Notes under the pieces: generated by a model
The model's input: the letters and a program-made list of their open reading frames with translations, nothing else
Database searches by the model: none
What the model was told of the DNA's origin: nothing
Assembly: GCA_905221605.1 (NCBI GenBank)
Contig: CAJNDS010002260.1
Coordinates: 472,370 to 536,369 of the forward strand
DNA from: Symbiodinium natans
Lineage: Eukaryota > Sar > Dinophyceae > Suessiales > Symbiodiniaceae
Length of the DNA: 64,000 nucleotides
Direction of reading: 5' to 3'
Program-made: the position numbers and the translations under genes
Shown: positions 17,690 through 28,713 of the stretch, piece by piece
Numbering within the stretch: position 1 is the first letter of the stretch
Layout of the letters: the number at the start of each line of letters is the position of its first letter

Positions 17690-18261
17690 GGAATGCTGAG
17701 GGCTACAGAGCTGCCCAAATGCCCGGAATTTAGGGCTTAGGGTTTTAGGGTTTTAGGGTTTGGGCTTTAGGGTTTAGGGTTTAGGGTTTAGGGTTTAGGC
17801 TTTAGGGTTTAGGGTTTAGGGTTTTAGGGTTTAGGGTTTAGGGTTTTAGGTTTTAGGGTTTAGGGTTTAGGGTTTAGGGTTTAGGGTTGTCGAGCAACCC
17901 CTACCTCGAGCCCTAATCCTTGAACCAAGAGACCCCCAACCCCTGAAGACTTAAGCAGCCTAAACCTGTTGACCGCTAGCGCCCGATGACAGAAGGTACC
18001 GCACCTAAACCCTAAACTCTAAACCCTAAACACCCGAAAAACTAAACCCTAAAACGCACCGGGCAGTGCTGCAAGAGCTGCTAGGGTTGAGGGTTTGAGG
18101 ATTTAGCGTTTTGGGTTTAGGGTTTAGGGTTCAGGGTTTAGGGTGTAAGGTGTAGGGTGTAGGGTGTAGGGTGTAGGGTGTAGGGTTTAGGGTTTAGGGT
18201 CTTGGGTGTAGGGCTTAGGGTTTAGGGTTTAGGGTTTAAGGTTTAGGGTTTAGGTTTTCAG

Positions 18262-18355
18262 GGTGGCTGCTTGAGCTTGAAAAACCTGCATACCAGCTGG
18301 GGCTGAGGTGGAACAGCGTCATGCTCTACTCCTTGCGAGAGGAGGCTGCTGGGAG
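18262..18355 (+). CDS. Exon of an unknown protein
   Basis: After ttttcAG|GG a phase-1 frame of 94 nt reads WLLELEKPAYQLGLRWNSVM then LYSLREEAAG and ends at GAG|GTTAAG. TTTAGGG-type repeat follows the donor. The sequence is amphipathic-helical, like a helical repeat protein, but no motif is diagnostic. Possible start exon ATGACAGAAG|GTACCG at 17986-17995 is too short to trust. Confidence 0.5.
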
Positions 18356-18518
18356 GTTAAGGGTTTCGGGTTTAGAATTTAGGGTTTAGGGTTTCGGGTT
18401 TAGGGGAAGCCGGAGTTAGTCTTCTCCATCCGCAGACAGGATGCCATGGCCCATGTGGCTAGTGCCTGAATGGTGTTTTCGTATTTCTCATGCCAACATG
18501 CTATGTTAAAGTTGTGCC

Positions 18519-18639
18519 TTGGGATCTTCCCCCCTATACTTATACTAACAGTCCCTGATAGGGATTCTGGTACCCCCTCATATAACCCCCTCATATAATC
18601 GCCTATTAAGGACTCTTAGTATAAGGGGCAACATCCCAA
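18519..18639 (+). mobile_element. MITE-like element, family 1, copy 2
   Basis: Inverted ends TTGGGATCTTCCCCCCTATA and TATAAGGGGCAACATCCCAA; the inner centre repeats 'ccccctcatataa'. Neighbouring sequence on its left has an open minus frame (FNIACWHEKYENTIQALATW), which could be an exon but has no donor or acceptor support. Confidence 0.8.
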
Positions 18640-19490
18640 GCTGTGCCCAAAAGCGCTACAACAGTCACCAGTTTTTGTCTTTGTTTGATGGGTTGGTCTT
18701 GTCTCGTTTACTTCATGAGAAGTCTTTCAGTGTCATTACAACGAGTGGGTAGAAAATTGCTGCTCGTGGTGTCATTCGTTTTGCCTTTCATTTTGCTTGG
18801 TCTTCCGTCTTCATTGAACCTCTTTCTGTCGCGTGGTCGTTTTGATTTTGGGGGGCGTCTACTTGCTTCATGAACCCAAAACCCTGCACAGTCCAGGTAG
18901 AATAAGCCCTGCACGCCAAACTGCAAACCCCAAACCTTAAACATGTCGGTGTCGAGGCGGAGCCCAAAGTGAGTCCACAGGCACGGCTGACAGAGTTGTT
19001 GTGCTTTAAGGTTTGGGTTGTTTAGGGTGGATAGGTCTTACTGGGCTTCTAAGGCTTATAGTCTTCGGGCTCATTGCCAACAGCGCATACTGTTACGTTT
19101 CAGTCTCTACACAAGAAGGGCCCCGATCGAGAGTCCAAAGGCCGGGAAAACTAGGCGGAAGACTCCGGAAGCCATTAGGGTTGAGAGTTTAGGGTTTAGG
19201 TTTTAGGGTTTAGGGTTTAGGGTTTAGGGTTTAGGCTTTATTAGGTGCCGCTGGGCCTTTGAATCTGCTACTGGGCTTCTCGAGTTCTGGGGTCTGGAGG
19301 GCTTACGGTGCTGAATTACCAGGTTTGCGGGGCTTATCGTAGGGCTTCTCGGATTTGTGGTGTGTTTAGGGCCTTCAAATTCGTTTAGACGGAGCCCACA
19401 AGGCCTTAGAGGGGGGGGGCTTCTAGGATGATCAGGGTTTGAGTCTTGGGGTTTAGGGTTCTTAGGCTCGGAATTCGGGTCCCTTTAGAG

Positions 19491-19590
19491 GGTCCGTTTT
19501 GCGCACGGTTGCGGAGTTCAAGTAAACCGGGGTATTGCGGGGTTTCTGTGCGACGAGACTCTTCAGTATCTGAGAGTTGCCGGGAGTTAG
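19491..19590 (+). CDS. Candidate terminal exon
   Basis: After ttagAG|G a frame reads VRFAHGCGVQVNRGIAGFLC and DETLQYLRVAGS to TAG 19588-19590. No upstream exon was linked. The minus strand is also open here. Confidence 0.25.
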
Positions 19591-19952
19591 GTGTCCTTTT
19601 TGGGGTCAATAGCACAAGGGTTTAGGGTTCAGGGTTTAGGGTTCCTAGCAGAAGGGTTGCAGTTTGCAGTATGTTGGGGTTTATTCGGGAGACCCTATTT
19701 TCGGACTATTTCCCCCCGCCAGCTCATGTACTTCCAGCATCATCCTGATCTATGTTCGTGTAGTAGACCCCAAGCCCTAAACCCCCAAAAACCCCAAAAC
19801 CCCAAACCCCCAAATCCCCAAACCCCCAAACCCCTAAACCGCACAGCAGGCGGGATGCTGGGTTAAGCCTTTGCTTGTGGATTCTGCTCTTATTCTCAAG
19901 GCCCATCCTTTTGGCCTGCAGCAACACCAGACTTACTTACCAACACAGAACC

Positions 19953-20630
19953 TCAAACCTTAAACCCCCAAACCCCCCAAACCCCCAAACCCCCAAACCC
20001 CCCAAACCCCCAAACCCCCAAACCCCCAAACCCCCAAACCCCCAAACCCCCAAACCCCCCAGACCTCCAAACCCCCCACCCAAACCCCCCAACCCCCCAA
20101 ACCCCCCACCCCCCAAACCCCCCCCCCCAAACCCCCCAAACCCCCCAAACCCCCCAAACCCCCCAAACCCCCCAAACCCCCCAAACCCCCCCAAACCCCC
20201 AAACCCCCCAAACCCCCCAACCCCCAAACGCCCCAACCCCAAACCCCCAAACCCCCCAACAACCCCCAAACCCCCCAACCCCCCAAACCACCCCCCAACC
20301 CCCCAAACCCCCAAACCCCCAAACCCCCCAAACCCCCAAACCCCCCAAACCCCCCAAACCCCCCACCCCCCAACCCCCCACCCCCCAACCCCCCAACCCC
20401 CCAAACCCCCCCAACCCCCCAAACCCCCCAAACCCCCCAAACCCCCCAAAACCCCCCAAAACCCCCCAACCCCCCAAACCCCCCAAACCCCCCAAACCCC
20501 AACCCCCCAAACCCCCCAAACCCCCCAACCCCCCAACCCCCCAAACCCCCCACCCCCCAAACCCCCCAAACCCCCCAAACCCCCCAAACCCCCCAAACCC
20601 CCCAAACCCCTAAACCCCTAAACCTCTAAA
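19953..20630 (+). repeat. CCCCCCAAA (8-10 bp) array
   Basis: About 660 bp of CCCCCAAAC/CCCCCCAAAC units, a C-enriched variant of the telomere-like repeat, with scattered CCACC and AACC changes. Translations (Pro-Lys-Pro-Asn on +, Gly-Leu-Gly-Val on -) are artefacts of composition. It directly precedes the exon at 20667, in the position of a C-strand tract before an acceptor. Confidence 0.95.
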
Positions 20631-20666
20631 TCCGAAACCCAAAGCCTGAAACCTTTGTGCAGCCAG

Positions 20667-22019
20667 GGCGAGATCTCCTGGCTCAAGCTTTGCGGCGCCT
20701 TGTGCTGAGCGAGCCCTTGCGATCTGTGTTTTGGTTTTTAGGGATTTAGGGTTTGGTTTCGGGTTCGGGTTCGCTGTTTCCGCGCACCACCTAAAGAATC
20801 GTGACCCCAACACGCTTCCGACCTCAATCGTGTGACGAGTCGTCTGTCCTTTTGTGATGGTGACGCTGACCTGCTCGGCCCTTCCATAAAGCGCCCAACC
20901 CTCAGCCGTAGGGTTTAGGGTTTAGGGTTTGGTGTTTAAGGTTTAGGGTTTAGGGTTTAGGGCTAAACCACCAAACATCTGAGGCTGTGGAGAGTGGAGA
21001 CGATGGCTGGCAGGACTGGTGAGGGCAAGTGGTTTAGGGTTTAGGGTTTAGGGTAGTGGCTTACAGCATCCACATGTCACATGTCTTTGCAGCTCTTGAC
21101 CCGCGTGCCCGATCGCAGCCAAGAAACGGGGGCAGGAGGGGACCGGCTACACCAGAGTGGGCTGCAAAAACCCCACATGCAGGTAATACTCAGTTGGGTG
21201 TGTTTATGGGTGCCGATTCGATGGAGACCTAGTAGAATAGCCCCATTTGATCCATGACCTACGACCCTGGAAGCCTGAGCCCTTTCACCCTAAACCCTCT
21301 AACTCTACAATCGCTTCTTCTTTGACTCTATAGCACTGTACCTTTATAGCTACATAACCGCAAACCCATCCAGAATTCCATAACTCTTAACCCTTAAACC
21401 CTAAACCCAGGAACCCTAATCCTAAGCCCAACAACTCCATAACCCGCTAACCCTGAAAGCCTAAACCCGATCATCAACTCCATGCCCGAAACCCACAACC
21501 CTACAACCGATTATTTAGAACTGCCCCACCCGAAGCCGTAAACCCTAAACCCTAAACCCTAACCCCTAAATCCTAAACCCTAAACCCTAAACCCTAAACC
21601 CTAAACCCTAAACCCCAAACCCTAAACCCTAAACCCTAAACCCTAAACCCTAAACCCTAAACCCTAAACCCCAAACCCTAAACCCTAAACCCTAAACCCT
21701 ACGGAGCCCGAACCCTGGGAGGAGCCCCCAGGGCCGCCTGGAGTGGAGCAATGCGCTGAGGGCTTCCAGGTGGGGAGACTTCTGGGGGCCCTGAACCCTA
21801 GACCATGGGGTTTAGGGTTTGGGGTTTAGGGTTTAGGGCTTAGGGCTTAGGGTTTAGGGTTTAGGGTTTAGGGTTTATAAAGTAGCCCTCAACCCTAAAC
21901 CCTAAGCCCGAGGGTTTTGGGGTGACTTTCTGGGGCCTCCAGGATTCTCGGGCAAGCCTTTCGTTGTTGAAAACGCCTTGTGGCCAGGTTTTGAGAAGGT
22001 TGTGCATGGATGCAAGTAA
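20667..22019 (+). CDS. Unknown protein, at least four exons, ends at TAA
   Basis: Exons: 20667-20725 (RDLLAQALRRLVLSEPLRS), 21093-21182 (LLTRVPDRSQETGAGGDRLH, acceptor tgtctttgcAG, donor CAG|GTAATA), 21707-21761 (PEPWEEPPGPPGVEQCAE, GC donor GAGG|GCTTCC) and 21943-22019 (FSGKPFVVENALWPGFEKVV to TAA 22017-22019). Phases agree across the chain 0/0, 0/0, 1/1. An extra exon 20984-21018 (AVESGDDGWQD, donor TG|GTGAGG) has good signals but does not fit in phase; it may be alternative or use another donor. Family not recognised. Confidence 0.5.
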
Positions 22020-22535
22020 TACAAGGGCCCAAATTCTTGCCAGCGTCGTGTGCGAGAATCCCTAAAATAATCCTATCCGCCCCGAGACCAAAAGCGCAAA
22101 AAAGGCCCCCTAAACCCGAAACCCTAAACCCTAAACGGTGGATCCTCTATGGCTTGACGCGGGGGGAGCTGGGAGGATGATGAAGAGTTTAGGGTTTAGG
22201 GCGGGTCCTGGCTGGCTCGTGGACCAGCCCGTTGGCGGACTGTCTGGGAGCAGGTTGTCATGTTTTACTTGTTCCCCCTGTTCTCTGCGCTAGTCGGCGG
22301 GCGGCCTCGATTTTGTCAGCGCTTGTTCTCGGGCTAGCACGCAGGAGCTGCGTATGTCCGGGTAGAAACTCATGCGAGACCTGAATCTACAGGACTCCTA
22401 GAAGTAAACGGAAGTACTGATTCCGCTTACACAATGGCTAAGAATAAGGAAAACCTCCGAAGACCTAACCCTACATCCTAAACCCTAAACCCTAAACACC
22501 ATCATTTTCGGGACAGCCCGCATTGTTGCCCCTAG

Positions 22536-23980
22536 GCGCTGCGGGTGGCTGCGGAAGAGTTACGCGGACCTGCTTCAAGCGTTCAAGGATCCAAAGACTC
22601 CAAGGTTTGCAGGGGTTTTAAGTGCATGGAAGGGTTCCAGAAGGCTTCTTTCAGGGTTTTCACGGTTTTGAAGCACATTATAGGGTCCTTAAGGGAGGGG
22701 GCTCATGGGGTGGAGGTACCTAGGGCACGGGAAGCTCAGGGAGGCTTCGGAAGTGGTGGGGAATGTTAGCGAAGCCTTGGGCTACCTAACCCCTCGAACT
22801 CTCCCCCCTTAAGAACCCTATAATGTGCTTTAAGGGTGGTTTGGGGCTTCAAGGGATGCATGTTTTTGGTCTTAGGATTTTTTTGGTGTTGGGAACAACA
22901 GGGTCTCATATGGTCCTAGGGCGCCCAACAAAGGTCCAGAACTACGCGAATGCCATTACGGTTAGGGCTTCAGGGTTTAGGGTTTTAGGGTTTTAGGGCT
23001 TTAGGGTTTTAGGGTTTTAGGGTTTTAGGGTTTTAGGGTTTTAGGGTTTTTAGGTTTTAGGGTTCTAGGGTTTTAGGGTTTTAGGGTTTTAGGGTTTTAG
23101 GGTTTTAGGGTTTTAGGGTTTTAGGGTTTTAGGGTTTTAGGGTTTCAGGGTTTCAGGGTTTCAGGGTTTCAGGGTTTCAGGGTTTCAGGGTTTTAGGGTT
23201 TTAGGGGTTTAGGGTTTTAGGGGTTTAGGGTTTTAGGGTTTTAGGGTTTTAGGGTTTTAGGGTTTCAGGGTTTTAGGGTTTCAGGGTTTCAGGGTTTCAG
23301 GGTTTCAGGGTTTTGGGGTTTTTAGGGTTTTAGGGTTTTAGGGTTTTCGGGTTTTAGGGTTTTAGGGTTCTAGGGTGTTAGGGTGTTTGGGTGTTTGGGT
23401 TCAGGGTTGAACCTGAAGCCGGCTTCCGTTTTGGAGGGCTGGGATTCAGCATGTAGAAAAGCACCTTGGACTGAACCCTCGGTTTCGGGTTTACGGTTGA
23501 AACCCCCAAGCCCCTCAATGCCCTCAAGCCCTCAAGCCCTCAAGCCCTCAAACCCTCAAACCCTCAAACCCTCAAACCCTCAAACAGCCCGTTCGCCTTT
23601 TAAACCCTTCCTGAAACCCTCCACCCTACCCAAAGGCTCCCATGTAGTACCTTTTTGGGGCAGTATACTAGAATCCCCTATAACTAACCCAAAACGGAAC
23701 TACATTGGAGCTTTTGGGTAAACCTAAGCCTAAAATTGTTCGTAGATTGCGGACAGAAGCCCCTCCCGCACGTCACACCAGGTTCTACGACTCGGGCGTG
23801 GATGGAGCCTCAGTTCCTCTTGCCCGTAGCCGTGGTGAGTCTCCAACCCCAAAATCAAAGGGCGCGTGAACTTGGGGTTTAGGGTTTAGGGTTGAAGCCC
23901 TAAACCCCAAAAAGCAAACTTAAGAACCTTCCCAGGTGAATGTCAACCTTCTCATCAACATGGGAAACGCTGGAGCCTGA
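22536..23980 (+). CDS. Unknown protein, four linked 3' exons
   Basis: Exons 22536-22604 (RCGWLRKSYADLLQAFKDPK), 22920-22960 (APNKGPELRECHY), 23782-23834 (STTRAWMEPQFLLPVAV, donor GTG|GTGAGT) and 23936-23980 (VNVNLLINMGNAGA, TGA). All acceptors are AG|G; codon phases match at all three junctions. The second intron begins with the large TTTTAGGG array; the third (101 nt) contains TTTAGGGTT-GAAG-CCCTAAAC, a small hairpin. Family not recognised; the 5' end was not found. Confidence 0.55.
22968..23410 (+). repeat. TTTTAGGG (8-bp) array with TTTCAGGG blocks
   Basis: About 50 units of the 8-mer TTTTAGGG, with two blocks of TTTCAGGG (23143-23185, 23265-23310). The unit is one base longer than the usual one. 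It starts a few bases after the donor at 22961. Confidence 0.95.
23510..23590 (+). repeat. CCCTCAAG/CCCTCAAA repeat
   Basis: Ten 8-bp units, complement-like partner of the TTTTAGGG array upstream in the same intron (22961-23781). Confidence 0.85.
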
Positions 23981-24365
23981 AAGACTGCGACGTCCGGGTC
24001 ACGCATATATCAGTCAATATATAAAACAAGTGTTTATGTATATACACATGTATTGTAATATGTATATATACATATGTAGGTATGTAGGTATGTCGTATGT
24101 GTTTTGACATGCATATGAAAAGTTGATGTCGGCATTAACATAGTAGTTTAAGAGCAGGTAGCAGCAGAGCTAATTTTCAAGAATAGCAATAATGTTAAAG
24201 CTCATATGGGTCCCGTTTGGGGTCCTATATATAGTACGGCGCCCTTGCAATAGGGACGCCATTAAGGGACCCTAATTTACAGAACTACCCATGGGAACAC
24301 GAAGGCAAGGTTTTGCAGATCGTAGTTCGGATCTTCCCCCTTGTCAGCGAGAGTGTAGCTATTAC

Positions 24366-25430
24366 CCACGGTTCGAGTTCACAGATTCGGGGGTCTTGTG
24401 GCGTAAGAAGGGCCACAGTACCGATGATGACGTGACTTCGTAGTCGGCCTTGTTCTGCGGACAAGACGCGTTTGAGTCCTAGAGCCCCTAAACCCTGAAC
24501 CCTAAAACCCAAACCCTGAATCCTAAAGCCGTAAACCCTAAACCCTAAACCCTAAACCCTAAACCCTAAACCCTAAACCCTGAACCCTGAACCCTGAACC
24601 CTGAACCCTGAACCCTGAACCCTGAACCCTGAACCCTGAACCGGCCCAGGTCTTGCGTGCTGCAGCCAGCTCGGGAGGTTCCTCCGCGATGTTTTGGGGG
24701 CTCGGGCATGGGGAGAGAGTACAGGGGGGTTAGGGTTTATAGGGTTTAGGGTTTATAGGGTTTAGGGTTTAGGGTTTAGGGTTTAGGGTTTAGGGTTTAG
24801 GGTTTAGGGTTTAGGGTTTAGGGTTTAGGGTTTAGGGTTTAGGGTTTAGGGTTTAGGGTTTAGGGTTTGGGGCTCAGAGGCCTGGAAGCCTAACAGGTTT
24901 TACCTGACTTTACTCAAACCCTAAGCTTAGGGTTTCGGGTTTAGGGTTTAGGGTTTAGGGTTTAGGGTTTAGGGTTTCGGGTACACTCAGGAAGCCTCCA
25001 CGCTCGAAACGGACCCAAGCGCGCCACCCAAGCATCCTTAGCTTAGGGGCAGCCCCCTACACTTTGCGGGGTTCCAGTGCAACACGAAACCCTGCAGTTG
25101 CACCTTACTTGGAGGTTCAGGGCACTTAGTAAGTATGATTTTATGCGCCTGAACTCCTTAAATGGGGATGTAAGTAGTTATAAGTGTGGCTGCCTTACTG
25201 AAAGCCCCACTTACTAAGACCCCTGAACTTTTAAGTATGCCTTTCAACTGAGTTCTGCAGAGGAGGGGGGTGCTTGAGAGCAGCCCACATCTAAGATTTT
25301 GTTCTTCATCCAGCTCACCCCCCCCCCCCCCCCCCCCCCCCCCAGTTGCCTCAGGATGGCACCACATTGCGGCACACTGTGTACCTGCCGTGCTGCAGAC
25401 CCTCTTGCTTCGATTGGAGGACCAGTAACG
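24366..25430 (-). CDS. Unknown protein on the minus strand, four linked exons
   Basis: Exons in coding order: 25430-25385 (VTGPPIEARGSAARQ), 25036-24996 (DAWVARLGPFRAW, GC donor), 24700-24642 (PQNIAEEPPELAAARKTWA) and 24454-24366 (QGRLRSHVIIGTVALLTPQD, PRICELEPW, donor TGG|GTAATA). Phases match at every junction. On the minus strand a G tract follows the donor of the third exon and C tracts precede its acceptor. The model needs further exons at both ends. Family not recognised. Confidence 0.5.
25085..25235. mobile_element. Foldback element (inverted repeat about 50 bp)
   Basis: 'ggttcagg(g)...cttagtaagt' at 25112-25135 is mirrored by 'cttactaagacccctgaac' at 25211-25229; between them 'aaatggggatgtaagtagttataagtgtgg'. 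No coding capacity. Single copy in the window. Confidence 0.55.
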
Positions 25431-25886
25431 CTTAAACCCTAAACCCTAAACCCTAAACCCTCAACCCTCAACCCTCAACCCTCAACCCTAAACCCTAAAC
25501 CCCCCAGGTTCCGAAGAACCCTCAGCCCCATTCGGCCCGACATCCTCTGAAGCTCCTAGACCGTGACTCTGCGTAGGTTCAGGGTTTAGGGCTAGAGTTT
25601 AGGGTGTAGGGTTTAGGGTTTAGGATTTTGGGTTTAGGGTTTAGGGACTAGGGTTTTGGGAGGTTGAAAGGCATGTTTTCCGGTTTGCGATCAAGGTTTA
25701 GGGCTTAGGGTTGAGGATTTGGGGTTTAGGGTTTAGGGTTTAGGGTTTAGGGTTTAGGGTTTAGGGTTTAGGGTTTAGGGTTTAGGGAGGGTAGTCTACG
25801 CCAGGATCGAGGGTTGAACTTCAGTGGCCTTTCGACACTGAAGCCCCGCAATATAAACTGCAAACCCCGACGCCTAAACCAAAAAC

Positions 25887-26137
25887 CATTTTCAAAAAAT
25901 TGGCCGAATTGGCAGGAGCGATTCTTCATAGACCACACCGAGCAGTCAAGCCTTGAGGTTCACACAGAGCATGAGGGATTGAGGGGTTTGGGGTTGAGGG
26001 TCCTTTGGGGCTGAAGGCGTCGGGTTCCGGGTTTGGGGTTTAGGGTTTAGGGTTTACGGTTTAGGGCTGAAAGTTTCGGGTAGTAGGGTTGCAGTTCTGG
26101 AGTTGGGTGGTTGAGAGCCTGTAGCCGCTGAGGATTG
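25887..26137 (-). CDS. Possible upstream exons of the minus gene (alternative: + exon)
   Basis: Minus exons 26137-26093 (NPQRLQALNHPTPE, GC donor) and 25951-25887 (LDCSVWSMKNRSCQFGQFFE) join in phase and would continue into a frame LNLDRKPENMPF near 25690. The same DNA also holds a good + exon at 25916-25957 (ERFFIDHTEQSSLE, AG|GAG ... GAG|GTTCAC). Only one can be right; transcript data would decide. Confidence 0.3.
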
Positions 26138-26415
26138 CTGGGACATTGTATATACTCTCCGTAGACCTCTTTAGGGGCTCATCCAGTCTACCCATATCTC
26201 CGAAAGAACCTCTAAGTTACTACGGAAAGCCGACACCGTCCCAAGCCTGAATCCAAAAACCGAAGCAAGGCCCATCTTTTCAACACAGGACGCCGCGCTG
26301 CTTAGATTGCGTGCTCCCTACACACCCTCTGCACCCCAACGAGGACGCCCCGTATACCCTAAACCCTAAGCCTTATGCCCTGGTAAATGCCTAGCCTTGT
26401 GGGACCTGGGCCCAG

Positions 26416-26493
26416 GAAACCTACTTTGACATCCTGCACCACCTCCTTTCAATAGGATTGGCCGGGGCCGTGGGCCGTGTTGTGTGTTGTCAG
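26416..26493 (+). CDS. Exon of an unknown, possibly membrane protein
   Basis: After ccAG|GAA a phase-0 frame reads ETYFDILHHLLSIGLAGAVG then RVV. The Leu/Gly/Ala stretch could be a membrane segment. The donor is probably GTT|GTGTGT near 26482 or a later site. Confidence 0.45.
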
Positions 26494-26672
26494 CATCGAT
26501 TGCCCACGGGAGTGGGGGGGCTGAGGTTGCGGCCTTTAGGGTTTAGGCTATTAGGCTTAGGGTTTAGGATGCAGGGTTTGGGGGTTCAGGGTTGAGGGTT
26601 TTGGGGTTAGGGTTTAGGGTGTAGGGTTTAGGGTTTAGGGTTCCGGATTGAGGGTTTAGGGTTTAGGGTTAG

Positions 26673-26764
26673 GGCAGCCTTCTTGGAGAGGAGACTCCCA
26701 CGTCGTCGTGGCAGAAACGTCTGGCCTGCTGGGATTCACGGCCAAGAGTGGAGGGCACCCCTAA
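26673..26764 (+). CDS. Terminal exon, unknown protein
   Basis: The acceptor TTAG|GG is the end of a repeat tract. The frame reads QPSWRGDSHVVVAETSGLLG and FTAKSGGHP; the stop TAA (26762-26764) is supplied by the first CCCTAAA unit of the following tract. Hydrophobic V/A/L content suggests a folded domain. Family unknown. Confidence 0.45.
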
Positions 26765-26769
26765 ACCCT

Positions 26770-27240
26770 ACACCCTACACCCTAAACCAAACCCTAAACC
26801 CTAACCCTAAACCCTAGATCCTAAACCCTAAACCCTCAGCCCTAAGCCCCAACCCCCTAACCCCCTAACCCCCTAACCCCTAACCCCTAACCCCCTAACC
26901 CCCTAACCCCCTAACCCCCTAACCACCCCCTAACCACCCCCTAACCACCCCCTAACCACCCCCTAACCACCCGTAACCACCCCCTACCCACCCCCTAACC
27001 ACCCCCTACCCCCAAAAAACCCCCTAAAAACCCCCTAAAAACCCCCTAAAAACCCCCTAAAAACCCCCTAAAAACCCCCTAAAAACCCCCTAACAACCCC
27101 CTAACAACCCCCTAACAACCCCCTAACAACCCCCTAACAACCCCCTAACAACCCCCTAACAACCCCCTAACAACCCCCTAACCCCCTAACCACCTAACCC
27201 CCCTAACGCCCTAACCCCCTAACCCCTAGCCCCTAACCCC
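26770..27240 (+). repeat. Mosaic of C-strand telomere-like variants
   Basis: Blocks of CCCCTAA, CCACCCCTAA, CCCCCTAAAAA and CCCCCTAACAA follow each other, each internally uniform (for example eight copies of the 11-mer CCCCCTAACAA near 27088-27180). Shows serial local amplification of changed units. Confidence 0.95.
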
Positions 27241-27428
27241 ACGCAAAAAGGGAGTAAACCTGGGCTTTGGTCAGCTTTGGGGTGTACAATGGGACCTGAC
27301 TTTAGGGTTTAGGGTTTAGGGTTTAGGGTTTGGGGTGAGGTTCGGGCTTAGGACCTCGTAAGGCTTCATCACTGTCGCAGAGACATGTAACATATCGCGT
27401 TTAGACACCTGGCCACATAGGACAGAGC

Positions 27429-27647
27429 ATGCGAGATGTTGCTAGCCACCTGCAGTACTCGGGCCTGCTTAAAGGCTTAGCTATACCTGAAGTCCTCACA
27501 CGCGAGCGTATGAAGACTCTCGCTTGCTGTGCACTGCCGCGGCCACTGCAGCATAGGGCTCCAAGCTTTGCTAGAGTCTTCATTGCGATCTTGCTCCACG
27601 GCCTGTTCCGAGCAATCGCCGAGACCCAACGGTCTCGGCCACTCTGA
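27429..27647 (+). CDS. Hypothetical protein, 72 codons
   Basis: ATG at 27429 opens a frame MRDVASHLQYSGLLKGLAIP ... ending TGA 27645-27647, with a hydrophobic stretch (ARVFIAILLHGLF). The minus strand holds an overlapping 97-codon frame of similar quality (27694-27401). The region is free of telomere-like repeat. Strand uncertain. Confidence 0.3.
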   Translation: MRDVASHLQYSGLLKGLAIPEVLTRERMKTLACCALPRPLQHRAPSFARVFIAILLHGLFRAIAETQRSRPL

Positions 27648-27662
27648 TTCAGGTCAGCAAAC

Positions 27663-27824
27663 ATGGGCTGCAGCCAGAGCTCTGAGGTCGCCACACATCA
27701 GGTGGTCACCACGGGACACGGACACCGCTATCCGACGAAAGAGGAGATGATCAACATCAACAACAAGGTCGCCAAGCAGATGCTTTCTGGCCAAGGCGCC
27801 GAACCTAGACCTCCTCACCTGTGA
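27663..27824 (+). CDS. Small protein with MGCSQSS N-terminus (possible N-myristoylation)
   Basis: A 53-codon frame begins ATGGGCTGCAGC and ends TGA 27822-27824. MGCSQSS fits an N-myristoylation consensus (Gly2, small residue at 6) with Cys3 as a possible palmitoylation site, a dual-lipid anchor used by membrane-bound signalling or cortical proteins. It continues VATHQVVTTGHGHRYPTKEE and a Lys/Asn-rich helix. It may be a complete small gene or the start exon of a spliced gene (next exon 27880). Confidence 0.5.
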   Translation: MGCSQSSEVATHQVVTTGHGHRYPTKEEMININNKVAKQMLSGQGAEPRPPHL

Positions 27825-27879
27825 TCCGAACCCTAACCCAACCAAGGCTCCTTTTGTGCGTCCAGGGTATTCTTGTGAG

Positions 27880-27943
27880 GGCTCCTTCGTGCCCGGGGTT
27901 CTTCGGCTACGACCGTAAAGACCATCGCGGGCTTCTTCCTTGG
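27880..27943 (+). CDS. Exon, unknown protein
   Basis: AG|G acceptor; the frame reads APSCPGFFGYDRKDHRGLLP and W, then a GC donor (TGG|GCTGAC) just before a CCCTAAA tract. May belong to the gene starting at 27663. Confidence 0.45.
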
Positions 27944-27952
27944 GCTGACCAC

Positions 27953-28240
27953 CCTAAACCCTAAACCCTAAACCCTCAACCCTAAACCCCAAACCCTAAA
28001 CCCTAAACCCTAAACCCTAAACCCTAAACCCTAAACCCTAAACCCTAAAACTTAAACCCTAAACCCTAAACCCTAAACCCTAAACCCTAAACCCTAAACC
28101 CTAAACCCTAAACCCTAAACCCTAAACCCTAAACCCTAACACCTAAACCCTAAACCCTAAACCCTAAACCCTAAACCCTAAACCCTAAACCCTAAACCCT
28201 AAACCCTAAACCCTAAACCCTAAACCCTAAACCCTAAACC
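27953..28240 (+). repeat. Long CCCTAAA array (about 40 units)
   Basis: Nearly perfect C-strand telomere-like array with few variant units. It is among the longest in the window. Confidence 0.97.
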
Positions 28241-28327
28241 CATCTGTCGGTGTGGGTTCGGGACTTTCATGGTTTGGGGCTTGTGGCTTGGGGGAGTCAT
28301 TGTGCACGTGTTCGTATTCGACCTTTG

Positions 28328-28360
28328 TACACACATATATATATATACATATATATATAC

Positions 28361-28393
<33 letters not shown>

Positions 28394-28420
28394 CATACAT
28401 ATACATGCATACATGCATAT
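28328..28420. repeat. TA/CATA microsatellite
   Basis: Alternating TATATATACATA units. Open frames over it on both strands (Ile/Tyr/His-rich) are artefacts. Confidence 0.9.
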
Positions 28421-28543
28421 GTATATAGGGAATTGCAGGTATGTATGAATAAACAAACATATCCTGTATGTATATGTACATATACATAGCTTTTGATATA
28501 CGTATCTGTATTTGTATATTCGTATGTATGTACGACCATATAG

Positions 28544-28713
28544 CCCCCCCCCCCCCCCCTGAAGGACCCGTGAAATCCCCAACTCCAGAACCAAAGCTCC
28601 AAAAAGGCGAAAGCTCCAAATATTCCAAGGTCAGAACCCCAACTTTTTCTTGTAGAAACTCCGGCGAGGTTTGGATCTTGGATCTGCGCAGTTTTGCCAA
28701 GGAAGATGTCTGA
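28544..28713 (+). CDS. Terminal exon, Pro-rich then folded tail
   Basis: From an AG before a C run, the frame gives a Pro stretch, then [20 protein letters not shown] and finally [18 protein letters not shown] with TGA 28711-28713. The alternative acceptor ttttcttgtAG|A (28654) would begin directly at the NSGEVW segment. Upstream exons probably include 27880-27943. Family unknown. Confidence 0.5.

Noticed and set aside
19875-20621. 248-codon Pro/Lys/Asn-rich frame and long Gly-rich minus frames
   Set aside because: They are direct translations of the CCCCCCAAA array and have no start or splice context.
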